Made by a program: the position numbers and the translations under genes
In this document: piece after piece, positions 5,226-5,417 of the stretch
Layout of the letters: each line of letters begins with the position of its first letter
How positions within the stretch are numbered: the stretch's first letter is position 1
Source: an uncultured bacterium
Lineage (GTDB): Bacteria; Bacillota_I; Bacilli_A; RF39; UBA660
DNA: 5,417 nt
Direction: 5' to 3'
Assembly: GCA_949286645.1 (NCBI GenBank)
Contig: CASEDN010000141.1
Coordinates: forward strand, 1-5,417
The notes under the pieces: model-generated
The model's database searches: none
Told to the model about the DNA's origin: nothing
Seen by the model: the letters and a program-made list of their open reading frames with translations, nothing else

Positions 5226-5417
5226 ATGAACTTAAAGAAACGTGAAAATGTAGTAATAATAGTACTTCTAATAGTAATGATACTAGCAGTAATAGGAGTA
5301 AGTTATGCAGCATTTAACTATAGTAGAACAGGAGAAAAGTTAAATAGTATAACACCAGGTTCTGTTACAATGAGTTATGAAGAAAGTGATAATGTAATAA
5401 CAATAGATAGAGCCTTA
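5226..5417 (+). CDS. Partial secreted/surface protein with TasA/camelysin-like signal segment
   Basis: Only the first 64 residues are in the window; the gene continues past its end. The start is well supported by AAGGAG (5211-5216), 9 bases before ATG 5226, and by a good promoter. The product begins with a basic n-region (MNLKKREN) and a hydrophobic core (VVIIVLLIVMILAVIGVSYAAF). It continues NYSRTGEKLNSITPGSVTMSY. The pattern G-x-S/T-aromatic-A-A-F followed by a polar, Gly/Thr-rich strand resembles the signal segment and mature start of TasA/camelysin (SipW-dependent) proteins, where TasA reads GGTWAAFND. These are exported proteins that can form biofilm fibres. The resemblance is by eye over about 35 residues only, so the family is tentative while export or anchoring is likely. 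It reads in the same direction as the 3909 gene but from its own promoter. Confidence 0.75.
   Translation, partial: MNLKKRENVVIIVLLIVMILAVIGVSYAAFNYSRTGEKLNSITPGSVTMSYEESDNVITIDRAL

Noticed and set aside
1..5417. tRNA, rRNA, riboswitch, insertion sequence or attachment site
   Set aside because: No cloverleaf with a T-loop GGTTCAA-like core, no transposase reading frame and no long terminal repeats were seen. Gaps between genes are all under about 215 bases and are explained by promoters, terminators and the TGTAA array.

Overview
The window is AT-rich (well under one-third G+C by eye) and densely coded. It uses TGG for tryptophan and standard stop codons, and its ribosome-binding sites are Gram-positive in style (AGGAGG, AGAGGTG). 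A SpoVB-type lipid flippase, an OmpR-family two-component pair and a TasA/camelysin-like export signal together suggest a low-GC Firmicute. An uncultured gut Bacilli or RF39-like genome would fit, but that placement is inference. Nothing looks like a phage, insertion sequence or CRISPR array.

Layout. (1) Positions 5-2042, minus strand: a response regulator followed by an overlapping sensor histidine kinase, forming one operon read from an extended -10 promoter near 2065-2073. (2) Positions 2092-2343, plus strand: an 83-residue putative membrane protein, divergent from the regulator across a 49-base gap. It ends at a strong intrinsic terminator (2380-2430). (3) Positions 2423-3718, minus strand: a SpoVB/MurJ-like polysaccharide-lipid flippase, convergent with the small gene. 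(4) Positions 3719-3908: a divergent control region holding seven same-strand TGTAA half-sites. Four form a run at 11-12 base spacing, resembling binding sites of WalR/PhoP-type regulators. (5) Positions 3909-5012, plus strand: a one-pass membrane protein with a long acidic cytoplasmic tail, short repeated motifs and a C-terminal coiled coil. I do not recognise its family. (6) Positions 5013-5225: hairpins, then a well-formed promoter. (7) Position 5226 to the window end, plus strand: the N-terminus of a surface protein with a TasA/SipW-dependent-like signal segment.

Working model (inference). The region has a cell-envelope theme. The two-component system senses something outside the membrane, and the flippase supplies lipid-linked glycan or peptidoglycan precursors. 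The unknown bitopic protein may be an envelope or division scaffold. The TGTAA array between the flippase and the bitopic gene has the architecture bound by WalR/PhoP-class regulators, so the neighbouring regulator, or a WalR homologue elsewhere in the genome, may control one or both. No gap exceeds about 215 bases.
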